Shown here: piece after piece, positions 8,071-16,028 of the stretch | Layout: the number at the start of each line of letters is the position of its first letter | Position numbering within the stretch: position 1 is the stretch's first letter | Source: Halobacteriales archaeon QS_4_66_20 | Lineage (GTDB): Archaea > Halobacteriota > Halobacteria > Halobacteriales > Haloarculaceae | Direction of reading: 5' to 3' | Assembly (NCBI GenBank): GCA_003021015.1 | Contig: PXRK01000067.1 | Coordinates: forward strand, 62,001 to 126,000 | Length of the DNA stretch: 64,000 bases | Position numbers and translations under genes: made by a program | Notes under the pieces: model-generated | Told to the model about the DNA's origin: nothing | The model's database searches: none | Seen by the model: only the letters and a program-made list of their open reading frames with translations

Positions 8071-9186
8071 ATGGACGGGGAAATAGGAGTCGTGTACGTC
8101 GACGACGAGCCGGGGTTTGCGGATCTCGCACCGGAGTTGCTCGAGGGGGAGCGGGATCACCTCTCGGTGGAGTCGGTCACGAGCGCAGACAGGGCACTGG
8201 ATCGCCTCGACAGGGATGTCGACTGTGTCGTCAGCGACTACGACATGCCGGGGACGAACGGGCTGGAGCTGCTCGAAATGGTCCGTGGTACCTGCCCCGA
8301 CCTGCCGTTCATCCTGTTCACGGGCAAAGGGAGCGAGGAGATCGCCAGCGAGGCCATCTCCGCGGGCGTGACCGACTACCTCCAGAAGGAGGGCAGCACC
8401 GAGCAGTTCGCGGTGCTCGCCAACTCCATTGAGAACGCCGTCACGAAACACCGGGCGGTCGCTGCACTCGAGACCGAACGTGACCGGTTCTCGGTGCTGT
8501 TCGAAAACGCGCCGGACGCGATCGCATTCTACGAGTTCGACGGGGAGGAGCCGATCATCAGGATGGTCAACTCCACATTCCAGGAAACGTTCGGCTACGA
8601 CTCCGGTGCGGCCGTCGAGGAGTCACTCGAAGAGGTCGTCGTCCCGGCGGCGTACGCCGACGAGGGGCGATCGATCAACCGCCGGGTCCGGTCCGGCGAC
8701 CGCGTCGACACCGAGGTGACGCGACAGACCGCCGACGGACTCCGCGAGTTTCGGCTGCGTTCGGTGCCGATACAGCCCGGCGAACACGGGGAACGGGGGT
8801 ACGTCATCTACCACGACATCACCGAGCAGACCGACCGGAAACGGGAGCTCGTCGAACTGGAGACGGCGCTGGAAACGCTGCTCTCGAACGTTCCGGTCGT
8901 GTTCTACGCCTTCGACGCGGAGGGCGTGTTCACCCGTTCGCAGGGCCGGGCGCTCGAACGAATCGGGTTCGAACCCGGCGAGGCCGTCGGCGAGTCTGTG
9001 TTCGACCTGTACGACCACCGCCCCGAGATCATCGAGCACTGCGAGCGCGCGCTCGACGGCGAGCGGGTGAACGCGACCGTCGAGATCGGCGGCAGAACGT
9101 TCGAGACCTGGTACCAGCCCCTCCGCGAGGACGGCGAGGTCGTCGGCGTGGTCGGTCACAAGTACGACGTCACCGAGTACAGGTAG
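8071..9186 (+). CDS. Response-regulator receiver protein with two PAS domains, no kinase domain
   Basis: A 371-residue signalling protein. Residues 1-120 form a receiver domain with acidic pair D11-D12, phospho-acceptor D56 (VVSDYDMPGTNG) and the conserved Thr and Lys in LFTGKG and YLQKEG. Residues about 135-260 (SVLFENAPDAIAFYEFDG ... YVIYHDITEQ) and 270-371 (LLSNVPVVFYAFDAEG ... VVGHKYDVTEYR) are PAS domains. Haloarchaeal relatives usually continue into HisKA and HATPase domains, but this protein stops at the end of the second PAS, 14 nt before a palindromic element. It may be a kinase-less partner or a shortened sensor kinase. Ligand unknown. Confidence 0.85.
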   Translation: MDGEIGVVYVDDEPGFADLAPELLEGERDHLSVESVTSADRALDRLDRDVDCVVSDYDMPGTNGLELLEMVRGTCPDLPFILFTGKGSEEIASEAISAGVTDYLQKEGSTEQFAVLANSIENAVTKHRAVAALETERDRFSVLFENAPDAIAFYEFDGEEPIIRMVNSTFQETFGYDSGAAVEESLEEVVVPAAYADEGRSINRRVRSGDRVDTEVTRQTADGLREFRLRSVPIQPGEHGERGYVIYHDITEQTDRKRELVELETALETLLSNVPVVFYAFDAEGVFTRSQGRALERIGFEPGEAVGESVFDLYDHRPEIIEHCERALDGERVNATVEIGGRTFETWYQPLREDGEVVGVVGHKYDVTEYR

Positions 9187-9200
9187 CGGTCCGGCCCCTG

Positions 9201-9248
9201 ATACGGTCGTGCGTGACTTTCCGGGTGTATAACCAGGCACGACCGTAT
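9201..9248 (+). repeat. Short composite palindromic element
   Basis: Left end ATACGGTCGTGCGTGA at 9201 and right end GCACGACCGTAT ending at 9248 pair over about 12 bp. Inside lies CCGGGTGTAT (9221-9230), the right-end sequence of a different subfamily. Total only 48 bp, so it seems to be a collapsed and recombined copy. Confidence 0.65.
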
Positions 9249-9293
9249 GAACGGGAGAAACATGGAAGTGACGGCCGCCGAAACAGGTACCGC

Positions 9294-9578
9294 ATGGATC
9301 CGGTGTTGCTCCTGACTGCCGGGCTGTTTCTCCTGGGGTTCGCAGTGCTGGTGCCGCACCTCCGCGAGCAGTACGAGGAGCAGTACGACAGCGAGCGCGA
9401 GTACTTCAGGGACAACAACCCGCGCGTCTACAACGTCATTACGGGGGCTGCGGATCAGGAGCAGGATGCGGTCGACGTCCCCGAAGACCAGTGCCCGGCC
9501 TGCGGCGCGGAGAACGACCCCGAGTTCAGCCTCTGTCACAACTGCAACCGCCCGCTGCCGTCGCGGGACGACGACTGA
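9294..9578 (+). CDS. Small membrane-anchored zinc-ribbon protein
   Basis: A 94-residue protein with one N-terminal membrane helix (PVLLLTAGLFLLGFAVLVP, about 3-21), a charged stretch rich in Tyr, Arg and Glu (REQYEEQYDSEREYFRDN) and a C-terminal zinc ribbon CPACGAEN ... CHNCNRPLP. Two CxxC knuckles would bind one zinc in the cytoplasm. The ATG at 9294 precedes the membrane helix; in-frame codons upstream overlap the composite repeat and look non-coding. Haloarchaea have many such small zinc-ribbon membrane proteins of unknown role. Confidence 0.65.
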   Translation: MDPVLLLTAGLFLLGFAVLVPHLREQYEEQYDSEREYFRDNNPRVYNVITGAADQEQDAVDVPEDQCPACGAENDPEFSLCHNCNRPLPSRDDD

Positions 9579-9600
9579 AACGCGTACCGCGTGACTCCAT

Positions 9601-9711
9601 ATACACCCGGACGTGATTCACATCAGTCATCTCGACACAAATCGGTACTGTCAGGGTCGATACTCGTGGATATCGTGTCCTGACCTGTAACAAAGTCACG
9701 TCCGGGTGTAT
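9601..9711 (+). repeat. Family-B1 palindromic element, 111 bp
   Basis: Perfect 16-nt ends ATACACCCGGACGTGA / TCACGTCCGGGTGTAT. The interior block ATCTCGACACAAATCGG ... GGGTCGATACTCGTGGATAT recurs at 28898 (inverted), 31837 and 46139. It lies between convergent genes, 22 nt after the zinc-ribbon stop and 42 nt from the htpX stop. Confidence 0.85.
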
Positions 9712-9723
9712 AGCGTTACAGAG

Positions 9724-9739
9724 TTACGCACGACTGTAT
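9724..9739 (+). repeat. Solitary 16-nt palindromic-element right end
   Basis: TTACGCACGACTGTAT, a right-type end without a left partner, directly after the 9601 element and 15 nt from the htpX stop codon. Confidence 0.5.
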
Positions 9740-9753
9740 GATAGCCGGGTGGT

Positions 9754-10608
9754 TCACATCGAGCGCAGGCGGTTGACGCGCTTCTCGGTCGGCGGGTGGG
9801 TGGAGAAGATCGTCTGGAGGATCCCCCGCTCGGTGCCGAAGATACAGAGGGCGTTGACAGTCTCCTCACCCTTCATGTCCTTGCCCTGGGCGCCGGAGCT
9901 GATCTTCTCCAGCGCGCGGGCCATCGCGTCGGGGTTGCGGGTGTACGTTGCGGCGTCCTCGTCGGCGACGTACTCCCGGTAGCGCGAGATCGCCATCACG
10001 AAGATCATCACGATCATCTGGGCGATCGTCCCGAGCAGCATGCCGACGATGTAGGTGGCGATATTGCGGTCGCCGCCCAGGATATACCCCCACTGGACGA
10101 TGATGCCGACCATCGAGGCGATCGACTGGCCCAGCACCATGATGACGACGTCGCGGTTCTTGATGTGGGCCAGCTCGTGGGCGAGCACGCCCTCGAGTTC
10201 GTCGTGCTCCAGGAGGTCGACGATCTCCCGGGAGATCACGACGACGCCGGCGCCCTTGCGGCCGACGGCAAACGCGTTGGGCACGCCCATGTCCGCGACC
10301 ATCAGGCGCGGTTTCTCGACGCCCATCTCCCGGCAGAGCTGCTCGACCGAGCGGTGGATCTCGCCGTAGTTGTACCGGCCCTCGCGGCCCTCGGGCATGT
10401 CCTCCGCGTCGACGCTGCGGAGGGCCATCCACTTCCCGAACTTGTACTGGAAGCCGACGAACGCGAGGCTGCCCAGCAACAGGAGCGCGAGGACACCGGT
10501 CCCTGTCCCGAACGTGTACATGACGGCTCCGGCGACGGCCGCGTAGAAGCCAAACAGCATGGCTCCCGCGAGCATCATCCGGATCTTGAGTCCGTTGTGT
10601 CCGACCAT
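9754..10608 (-). CDS. htpX: HtpX-type membrane zinc metalloprotease (M48B)
   Basis: A 284-residue protein with two N-terminal membrane helices (about 10-32 and 36-54), the zinc motif H144-E145-x-x-H148 (VLAHELAHIKNRD) and further membrane segments around 155-210. The motif RYREYVADEDAATYT supplies the third zinc ligand. HtpX degrades misfolded membrane proteins and faces the cytoplasm. A second HtpX homologue lies at 59833-60738. The ATG at 10608 is preceded by a TATA-like box about 28 nt upstream, suggesting a leaderless mRNA. Confidence 0.9.
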   Translation of the reverse strand: MVGHNGLKIRMMLAGAMLFGFYAAVAGAVMYTFGTGTGVLALLLLGSLAFVGFQYKFGKWMALRSVDAEDMPEGREGRYNYGEIHRSVEQLCREMGVEKPRLMVADMGVPNAFAVGRKGAGVVVISREIVDLLEHDELEGVLAHELAHIKNRDVVIMVLGQSIASMVGIIVQWGYILGGDRNIATYIVGMLLGTIAQMIVMIFVMAISRYREYVADEDAATYTRNPDAMARALEKISSGAQGKDMKGEETVNALCIFGTERGILQTIFSTHPPTEKRVNRLRSM

Positions 10609-11024
10609 CGTCCCGGACGTAGGATGTCAGTCCTCAAAAAGTATACGTTCGTTGTCGACCGGGGACACTGCGGACGCTTCCCGCTGATCTCCGTGCTGTC
10701 TATCATTTCGCCGACCGCTTGGCCACATCCGCCCCATCCGCAACCTCTAAGTTCGTCCTCGCAAGCCCTAGAGGTATGCCCCCGTCCACGGCTGTCGGCT
10801 GCGACGACGCCCCGGCAGCCCGTGGCGGCGCTCGTTCTCGCAAACGCAAACGGTAGCCAGGCTCGTGGCAGACGTAGCGCCTCTGTCACGGGCCGTCGCG
10901 GCCGCTACCCGGCGGCCGACGGTCCGGCGTGACTCCCGGACCGCCGATTTCCGTCGCACTGGCTCCCGACGAACGACACTACCACCAGACAGCGAACTCA
11001 GACATCGACAACAGAGACCGACAC
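10609..11024 (+). other. Gene-free stretch upstream of dapA: possible leader ORF and hairpins
   Basis: These 416 bases carry the htpX promoter and then a structured leader before dapA. An inverted repeat ACCTCTA/TAGAGGT (10743-10749, 10769-10775) ends exactly before an ATG at 10776 that opens a 26-codon frame ending SRKRKR (10776-10856). Further on, GC-rich stems form between 10893-10905 and 10913-10922, and a perfect 7-bp stem GGTCCGG/CCGGACC (10921-10927, 10936-10942) follows. The first stem's right arm and the second stem's left arm share two bases. No established archaeal riboswitch is recognised. Confidence 0.4.
10634..10646 (-). promoter_or_regulatory. TATA-like box for htpX
   Basis: The minus strand reads GTATACTTTTTGA, centred about 30 nt before the htpX ATG, as expected for a leaderless haloarchaeal mRNA. 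Confidence 0.4.
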
Positions 11025-11945
11025 ATGACAGACACAACGTTCGAGGGCGTGTACCCCGCGATGGTCACGCCATTCAACGAGGACCACAGTATCGACTTCG
11101 ACCAGCTCCAGCGCGACGCACGACGGCTCGAAGCCGCCGGCGTCGACGGGCTCGTTCCGATGGGCTCGACCGGCGAGTCCGCGACCGTCAGCCACGACGA
11201 GCACGTCGAGGTGATCGAGGCGGTCATCGAGGCCGTCGAGGACGTCCCGGTGATCGCCGGTAGCGGCTCGAACAACACCGACGAGGCGCTGTCGCTTTCC
11301 CGGCGCGCGGCCGACGCGGGCGCGGACGCACTGCTGCTGATCAGCCCCTACTACAACAAGCCCGAGCAGCGCGGGCTCCGCGACCACTACCTGACGATCG
11401 CCGACGCGGTCGACGTCCCGCAGATCGTCTACAACGTCCCCTCGCGGACGGGTCAGAACATCGACGCCGATACGGTCGTCGACCTCGCGGGCCACGAGAA
11501 CATCCAGGGGTACAAGGCCGCCGGCGGCGACCTCAACCAGGTGAGTGAAATCGTCGAGCGCACGCGCGAGGAGGAGTTCGACGTACTCTCGGGCAACGAC
11601 GGCGAGACGCTGCCGATCCTCTCGGTCGGCGGCACCGGCTGCATCAGCGTCGCCGCCAACGTCGAACCCGAGCGGATGAGCGCCCTCGTGTGGGCCGCCC
11701 TGGAGGGCGATTACGGCCGCGCCCGCGAGCAGCACCACGAACTCGGCGCGCTGTTCCGGGCGCTGTTCTGGGAGACAAACCCGATCCCCGTCAAGGCAGC
11801 CATGGCGATGCGCGGTCAGGGCGCGAACCGCCTGCGCCAGCCGCTGTCGCCGCTGGCCGAGCAGTACCGCGAGGATCTGAAGGCGGTCCTCACCGCGCTG
11901 GACGACGCGGCGTCGGACGGCGCCTACGCCGAGGCCGAACGATGA
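11025..11945 (+). CDS. dapA: 4-hydroxy-tetrahydrodipicolinate synthase
   Basis: A 306-residue class I aldolase-fold enzyme that condenses pyruvate with aspartate semialdehyde, the first committed step of diaminopimelate/lysine synthesis. The Schiff-base lysine is K164 (GYKAAGGD), with Y136 (YNVPSRTG) and the GSTGE pyruvate-binding loop at residues 47-51. It starts the dap operon; its TGA overlaps the dapB ATG (ATGA), so the two are probably translationally coupled. The ATG at 11025 begins the conserved MTDTTFEGVYPAMVTPF; upstream in-frame codons have no similarity. Confidence 0.95.
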   Translation: MTDTTFEGVYPAMVTPFNEDHSIDFDQLQRDARRLEAAGVDGLVPMGSTGESATVSHDEHVEVIEAVIEAVEDVPVIAGSGSNNTDEALSLSRRAADAGADALLLISPYYNKPEQRGLRDHYLTIADAVDVPQIVYNVPSRTGQNIDADTVVDLAGHENIQGYKAAGGDLNQVSEIVERTREEEFDVLSGNDGETLPILSVGGTGCISVAANVEPERMSALVWAALEGDYGRAREQHHELGALFRALFWETNPIPVKAAMAMRGQGANRLRQPLSPLAEQYREDLKAVLTALDDAASDGAYAEAER

Positions 11946-12721
11946 CTCGCGTGGTCGTCAGCGGCGCGACCGGACAGACCGGCGATGCCGTCATCGCTGC
12001 AGGCCAGGAACGCGACGACGTCAAGATTGTCGCGGGCCTCGCCAGCACCGCCGGCGAGGCGTCCGGGGTTCCGATCTCCCCGGCCGCCGAGGCCGAGCGC
12101 GTCCTCCGCGAGGCAGACGCGGACGCGGTCGTCGACTTCAGCGTCCCTGGGGCGGCGGTCGCCGTCGCCGAGGCCGCGGCCGACGTCGGCGTCCCGCTGG
12201 TCACCGGCACGACCGGCTTTGACGACGGGCAGGCGGCGGCCCTGGAGGAGGCGGCCGACGCGATTCCCGTACTCACGGCTGCGAACTTCTCGCGGGGGGT
12301 CCAGGCGCTGCTCGCCGCCGTCGCCGAGGCCGTCGCGGTGCTTCCCGGCTACGACGTCGAACTCGTCGAAACCCACCACAACCGGAAGGTCGACGCACCC
12401 TCCGGGACGGCGGCGGCTATCGTCGACGCCGTCCAGGAACAGCGCGACATCGAACCGGTGTACGGCCGCGAGGGGGACGCCCCACGGGCGGCCGACGAGA
12501 TGGGCGTGTTCGCGCGGCGTGCGGGCGACGTCCGCGGCGAGCACGAACTTCTGCTGGCCGGCAACGACGAGGTGCTCACGCTCTCGCACCGTGCCGAGGA
12601 CCGTGGCGTGTACGCCGCGGGCGCGCTCGACGCTGTGGAGTGGCTCGTCGGTCGGGAGCCAGGGCGGTACGAGTTCGCGGACGCAATACACAAGGGCGGA
12701 GTCGACGAGGAGCTACTATGA
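11942..12721 (+). CDS. dapB: 4-hydroxy-tetrahydrodipicolinate reductase
   Basis: A 259-residue NAD(P)H-dependent reductase, the second step of the pathway. The N-terminal dinucleotide-binding loop reads SGATGQTG, the TGTTG motif is present (residues about 85-89), and the catalytic block is ETHHNRKVDAPSGTA with the conserved His and Lys. It overlaps dapA by ATGA at the 5' end and dapD by ATGA at the 3' end, so all three are one coupled operon. Confidence 0.95.
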   Translation: MTRVVVSGATGQTGDAVIAAGQERDDVKIVAGLASTAGEASGVPISPAAEAERVLREADADAVVDFSVPGAAVAVAEAAADVGVPLVTGTTGFDDGQAAALEEAADAIPVLTAANFSRGVQALLAAVAEAVAVLPGYDVELVETHHNRKVDAPSGTAAAIVDAVQEQRDIEPVYGREGDAPRAADEMGVFARRAGDVRGEHELLLAGNDEVLTLSHRAEDRGVYAAGALDAVEWLVGREPGRYEFADAIHKGGVDEELL

Positions 12722-13569
12722 GTCTCCAATCCGACATTCAGACGCTGTACGCCGAGTACGAGGAGGGCACCCTCCACGGCGACGAGGAGACAGTGCGCGA
12801 GCAGGCAAGCATCGAGGTGCTGACGGTGTTGAACGAGTTTCTCGACGCGCTCGAGGGCGACGAGATCCGCGCCGCCGAGCGCGTCGACGGCGAGTGGCAG
12901 GCCAGCGAGTGGGTCAAGCAGGGGGTGCTGCTCAACTTCGCGCTGCGGGATATCTCCGCCTACGAGTACGGCGGGACTACCTACAACGACGTGCTGCCGC
13001 TGGCGAGCACTCGGGATCTGCGACGGCGCGGCAGCCGCAACACGCCCGATGGAACGGTCGTCCGCCGGGGTGCGAACCTCGGCAGCGACGTCATCATGAT
13101 GAGCCCCTCGTTCGTCAACATCGGCGCCCGCGTCGGCGACGGGACGCTGGTCGACTCCTGTGACACCGTCGGCTCCTGTGCGCAGGTGGGCGAGAACGTG
13201 AAACTCGGCGCGAACACGCTGATCGGCGGTGTGCTCGAACCGGTCGAGGACGCGCCGGTGGTGATCGAGGACGGCGTCTCGCTCGGGGCGGGGTGCCGGG
13301 TCACGTCGGGGTTCGTCGTCGGCAAGAACTGCGTCGTCGGGGAGAACACGCTCCTCACGCCGCGGATCCCCGTCTACGACCTCGTCGAGGAGGAGGTCAT
13401 CTACGGCCGACTGCCGCCCGAGCGGCGCGCGTTCGCCCGCTACGTCGAGTCGTCGGTCGGCGAGCACGACCTCTTCGAGGGCGGCGCCTACAAGCCGGCG
13501 GTCGTCGCGACGGACATCGGGACCGAGACGCTCGAGGCGACCGAGCGCGAGGACGCACTGCGGGAGTGA
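12718..13569 (+). CDS. dapD: Tetrahydrodipicolinate N-succinyltransferase
   Basis: A 283-residue left-handed beta-helix acyltransferase. Hexapeptide-type repeats run through VMMSPSFVNIGARVGDGTLVD-like, SCAQVGENVKLGANT and EDGVSLGAGCRVTSG segments. It transfers succinyl from succinyl-CoA to tetrahydrodipicolinate, indicating the succinylase branch. It is the last gene of the operon here; the next gene is convergent 19 nt away, so dapE, dapF and lysA must be elsewhere in the genome. Confidence 0.93.
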   Translation: MSLQSDIQTLYAEYEEGTLHGDEETVREQASIEVLTVLNEFLDALEGDEIRAAERVDGEWQASEWVKQGVLLNFALRDISAYEYGGTTYNDVLPLASTRDLRRRGSRNTPDGTVVRRGANLGSDVIMMSPSFVNIGARVGDGTLVDSCDTVGSCAQVGENVKLGANTLIGGVLEPVEDAPVVIEDGVSLGAGCRVTSGFVVGKNCVVGENTLLTPRIPVYDLVEEEVIYGRLPPERRAFARYVESSVGEHDLFEGGAYKPAVVATDIGTETLEATEREDALRE

Positions 13570-13588
13570 GGAGTCGGTCGGTCGACGC

Positions 13589-13957
13589 TCATGTCAGGAC
13601 GCCGCCGATCGCGCCGCCGACGCCGCTGTCGACGGCCGCGATCAGCGCGATGATCGCGACGACGACGAGCGTGCCGAGGCCGGCGATACCGCCGATGAGG
13701 CCGCCGACGGGACCCAGCGCCAGGCCGGCGACCGACAGCAGGATTGCGAGCGCGACGCCGAGGACGAGCGCCCCGAGGCTGCCGGCCAGCAGCCCGTGCC
13801 AGAACCCGCTGAACAGGCCGCCGTCAGCGAGGTAGCCGGCGACGAAACCGCCGACGAGCGCCGCGACGAGCTGTCCGATGCCCGGGAGGAGCATCCCCAC
13901 GAAGCCGAGGACGAGGATGACGCCGAAGCCGATGGTCACCGCACGCCAGTTGGTCAT
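13589..13957 (-). CDS. Small multi-pass membrane protein (DUF5518-like)
   Basis: A 122-residue protein that is almost entirely hydrophobic and Gly/Ala-rich, with about four membrane helices and the block GGFVAGYLADGGLFSGFWHGLLAGSLG. This matches a common haloarchaeal family of unknown function (DUF5518 as I recall). It starts MTNWRAVTIGFGV. It converges on dapD and stands alone. No functional residue can be named. Confidence 0.7.
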   Translation of the reverse strand: MTNWRAVTIGFGVILVLGFVGMLLPGIGQLVAALVGGFVAGYLADGGLFSGFWHGLLAGSLGALVLGVALAILLSVAGLALGPVGGLIGGIAGLGTLVVVAIIALIAAVDSGVGGAIGGVLT

Positions 13958-14166
13958 CGAACGATCACCCGTTGGCTGTTGCGTTCGTTCCGCCTGTGTG
14001 CTGTCGATTCCATATGTTCGTTACAGCGAGCAGCCGCTTGAGTAAACGGTTCCTTCCCGGCGAGGCCGTGTCGGCCGGCGGCCCGCTCGGCTCACCTTTC
14101 TCGTAACCGCCCGTTACGCGCGATAACCGCTGTATAGCAAAATCGGAATGGGCACTACTGGTAGCA

Positions 14167-14475
14167 ATGTCCGAAACAGAGCGGTACACGAAGTACGCGA
14201 TCCTGGCGCAGCTCCAGGAGGCCGAGCTCCAGAACCCCCACGACATGGCGTCGATGTGGGGAACGATCACGAACGAGTGCGGCGAGATCGGCGTCGAGAT
14301 TCTGGATTCGTACGCCGTGCTCGGTCAGTACGACTTCCTGGTGATCGCTGACACCCAGTCCCGGGGACAGGTGCTGCAGGCCGCCCTGATCATGGAACGG
14401 TACGGGCTCGACGTCCAGACGATGGAGATCGTCTCGACGGACGAGTTCGCCCAGCTAGTCGAAGACGTGGCCTGA
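14167..14475 (+). CDS. GYD-domain protein
   Basis: A 102-residue protein of the GYD family (PF08734), a small alpha-beta fold resembling dimeric ferredoxin-like domains. Typical elements are a long first helix (EAELQNPHDMASMWGTITNECG), GQYDFLVIADTQ in place of the GxYD motif, and a C-terminal TMEIVSTDEF strand. Function of the family is not established. A family-B2 palindromic element begins 33 nt after its stop. Confidence 0.75.
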   Translation: MSETERYTKYAILAQLQEAELQNPHDMASMWGTITNECGEIGVEILDSYAVLGQYDFLVIADTQSRGQVLQAALIMERYGLDVQTMEIVSTDEFAQLVEDVA

Positions 14476-14508
14476 CATGTCCGAATTCACAGTCACTGAC
14501 CGGTTCAT

Positions 14509-14619
14509 ATACAGCCAGATGTGATTCACTTAAGCCATGCCGTCCCAACTCCCGTTGTTCGGGGCATGACACAGCCGATAGACTGTCCTGGCACTGTACG
14601 GAGTTACGCCCGGGTATAT
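14509..14619 (+). repeat. Family-B2 palindromic element, 111 bp
   Basis: Left end ATACAGCCAGATGTGA, right end TTACGCCCGGGTATAT (partly decayed pairing). The interior (AAGCCATGCCGTCCCAACTC ... CACTGTACGGAG) is nearly identical to the element at 23168 and unlike families A and B1. It sits between the convergent GYD and metalloprotease genes. Confidence 0.8.
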
Positions 14620-14685
14620 AACTGGCCCGGAGCCACACTCCATTCACCAACGCTGCGGTGACACTCCACCTGACGTAAGCTGTTC

Positions 14686-15717
14686 CTAGATCCCCTCGTC
14701 ATCAATATCGATGACGGTGTCGTCGCGGGAGATGCCGCGGATCAGCCCCAGCGCGACCGCGACATCGCGGATCGTCGGCGGGTCGATCCGGTTGAACGCA
14801 CGGATGTCCTCGTTGGCCGTCCGGAGGTGATCGTTCGCGGTTTCGGTCTCGTCGTCGGCCGCGGCCCGGGCCGCCAGCAGCATCTCGGCGGTGAACGACA
14901 CGGCCAGGCCCATCCGTTCCTCGATACTGTCGAGGTGTCCACGGACGCCCACGAGGTCGATCGTCTCCACTCGCGTGTGACCCTCGAAGACGTCCACCCG
15001 GTCGCGGCTCCGGCCGATCAGCGTCTCCGCAGTCGAAAACGCGCTGTAGGCGTCCTGAAACTGCTCTGTCGCCGCTTCGAAGGACTCGTTTTGCCAGGCG
15101 TCAGTCCCCTGGCTGAACAGCCGGGTCGCCTCGCTGCTTTGCTCCTGTGCGTCGAGGACAGTTTCGAGGATCTCGATCCGGACCTCGTACAGCGGGATCC
15201 GGTCTTCCGGCTGGTTGGACATGATCTCGCGGGGCTCGTCCCCGTGGCCCAGCCCCAGCACGTGCCCGATCTCGTGCTGTGTCGTGATCCTGACCTCCCC
15301 GTACGGGCGAGCGCCCGCGACGACCTTGATCGGGATCGGGTCCGGCGGCCGCGTGCCCGGCCCTAACAGCGGCGCACAGCCCATCACCCGCTCGCTGTAC
15401 TCCTCGATCGCCTCACAGCCGCTCGGGTCGTCCGCGTACTCGATGACGATGTCCGGATCCTCCTCGGCGAGTTCGAACGCCACCTCGAATCCGGCGTACT
15501 CCTCGTCGTTGGCCTCCCAGAACGTCAGCGCCTCCCAGGCGTTGGTCTCGACGTCGTGGTCGGTGTCGCTGAGGTTCTCGATTCGGACGGCCGTTGTCCC
15601 GCCTGCCAGCGGGTGGCGCTGCTCGTCGTCGGAGAACGGCTGCTCGATGCTCGCACAGCCGGCGACCGCCGGGAGGGCTCCGCCAGCTACGGCCGCGAGG
15701 TACCGTCGACGGCGCAT
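14686..15717 (-). CDS. Tat-type lipoprotein with metzincin zinc-protease motif
   Basis: A 343-residue exported protein. The N-terminus RRRRYLAAVAGGALPAVAGC has a twin-arginine-like start and a lipobox with C21 as the lipidated residue. Residues H148, H152 and H158 lie in HEIGHVLGLGH, followed eight residues later by a Met-turn candidate (EIMSNQP, M166), the metzincin arrangement seen in matrixins and archaemetzincins. Residues about 180-330 are helical and could be a substrate or partner module. A cell-surface peptidase is the best reading; substrate unknown. Confidence 0.8.
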   Translation of the reverse strand: MRRRRYLAAVAGGALPAVAGCASIEQPFSDDEQRHPLAGGTTAVRIENLSDTDHDVETNAWEALTFWEANDEEYAGFEVAFELAEEDPDIVIEYADDPSGCEAIEEYSERVMGCAPLLGPGTRPPDPIPIKVVAGARPYGEVRITTQHEIGHVLGLGHGDEPREIMSNQPEDRIPLYEVRIEILETVLDAQEQSSEATRLFSQGTDAWQNESFEAATEQFQDAYSAFSTAETLIGRSRDRVDVFEGHTRVETIDLVGVRGHLDSIEERMGLAVSFTAEMLLAARAAADDETETANDHLRTANEDIRAFNRIDPPTIRDVAVALGLIRGISRDDTVIDIDDEGI

Positions 15718-16028
15718 CTACCCCCCCTCAGGAGTCGACGAATGAGTATCTTCCGGCAACGGCATCCGGCGCCGTGGGCCGGCTTCCACCAGGCCAGCAC
15801 TGCACACTCGTCGCTCCATGGTAACTGCCAACAACCAACAAGAATACCGCTTCCTATGTGAAATACAGCTGTCAAGACTGTGATTTGCGCACGAATCGAC
15901 AAAAAGATCATTATTATTTGCCATTTTTCCCGATAGGCTTTTATGCCCGGGTCTGAAGGTAGTGATACCGGGAAAGGCCGGAGCCGAGGAGAGCGGTGAC
16001 GGCCTCTACTAGAGATGTGAGAAAACCA
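15718..16028 (+). other. Intergenic stretch upstream of the first peptide importer
   Basis: This 311-base divergent region is unusually AT-rich around 15845-15945. A plausible TATA box TTTTATG lies at 15938-15944, giving a leader of some 60 nt to the binding-protein gene. No gene or family repeat is seen. Confidence 0.4.

Noticed and set aside
8960-8980. GGGTTCGAACCCG, resembling a tRNA T-arm
   Set aside because: It lies within the second PAS domain coding sequence (GFEPG) and has no cloverleaf around it.
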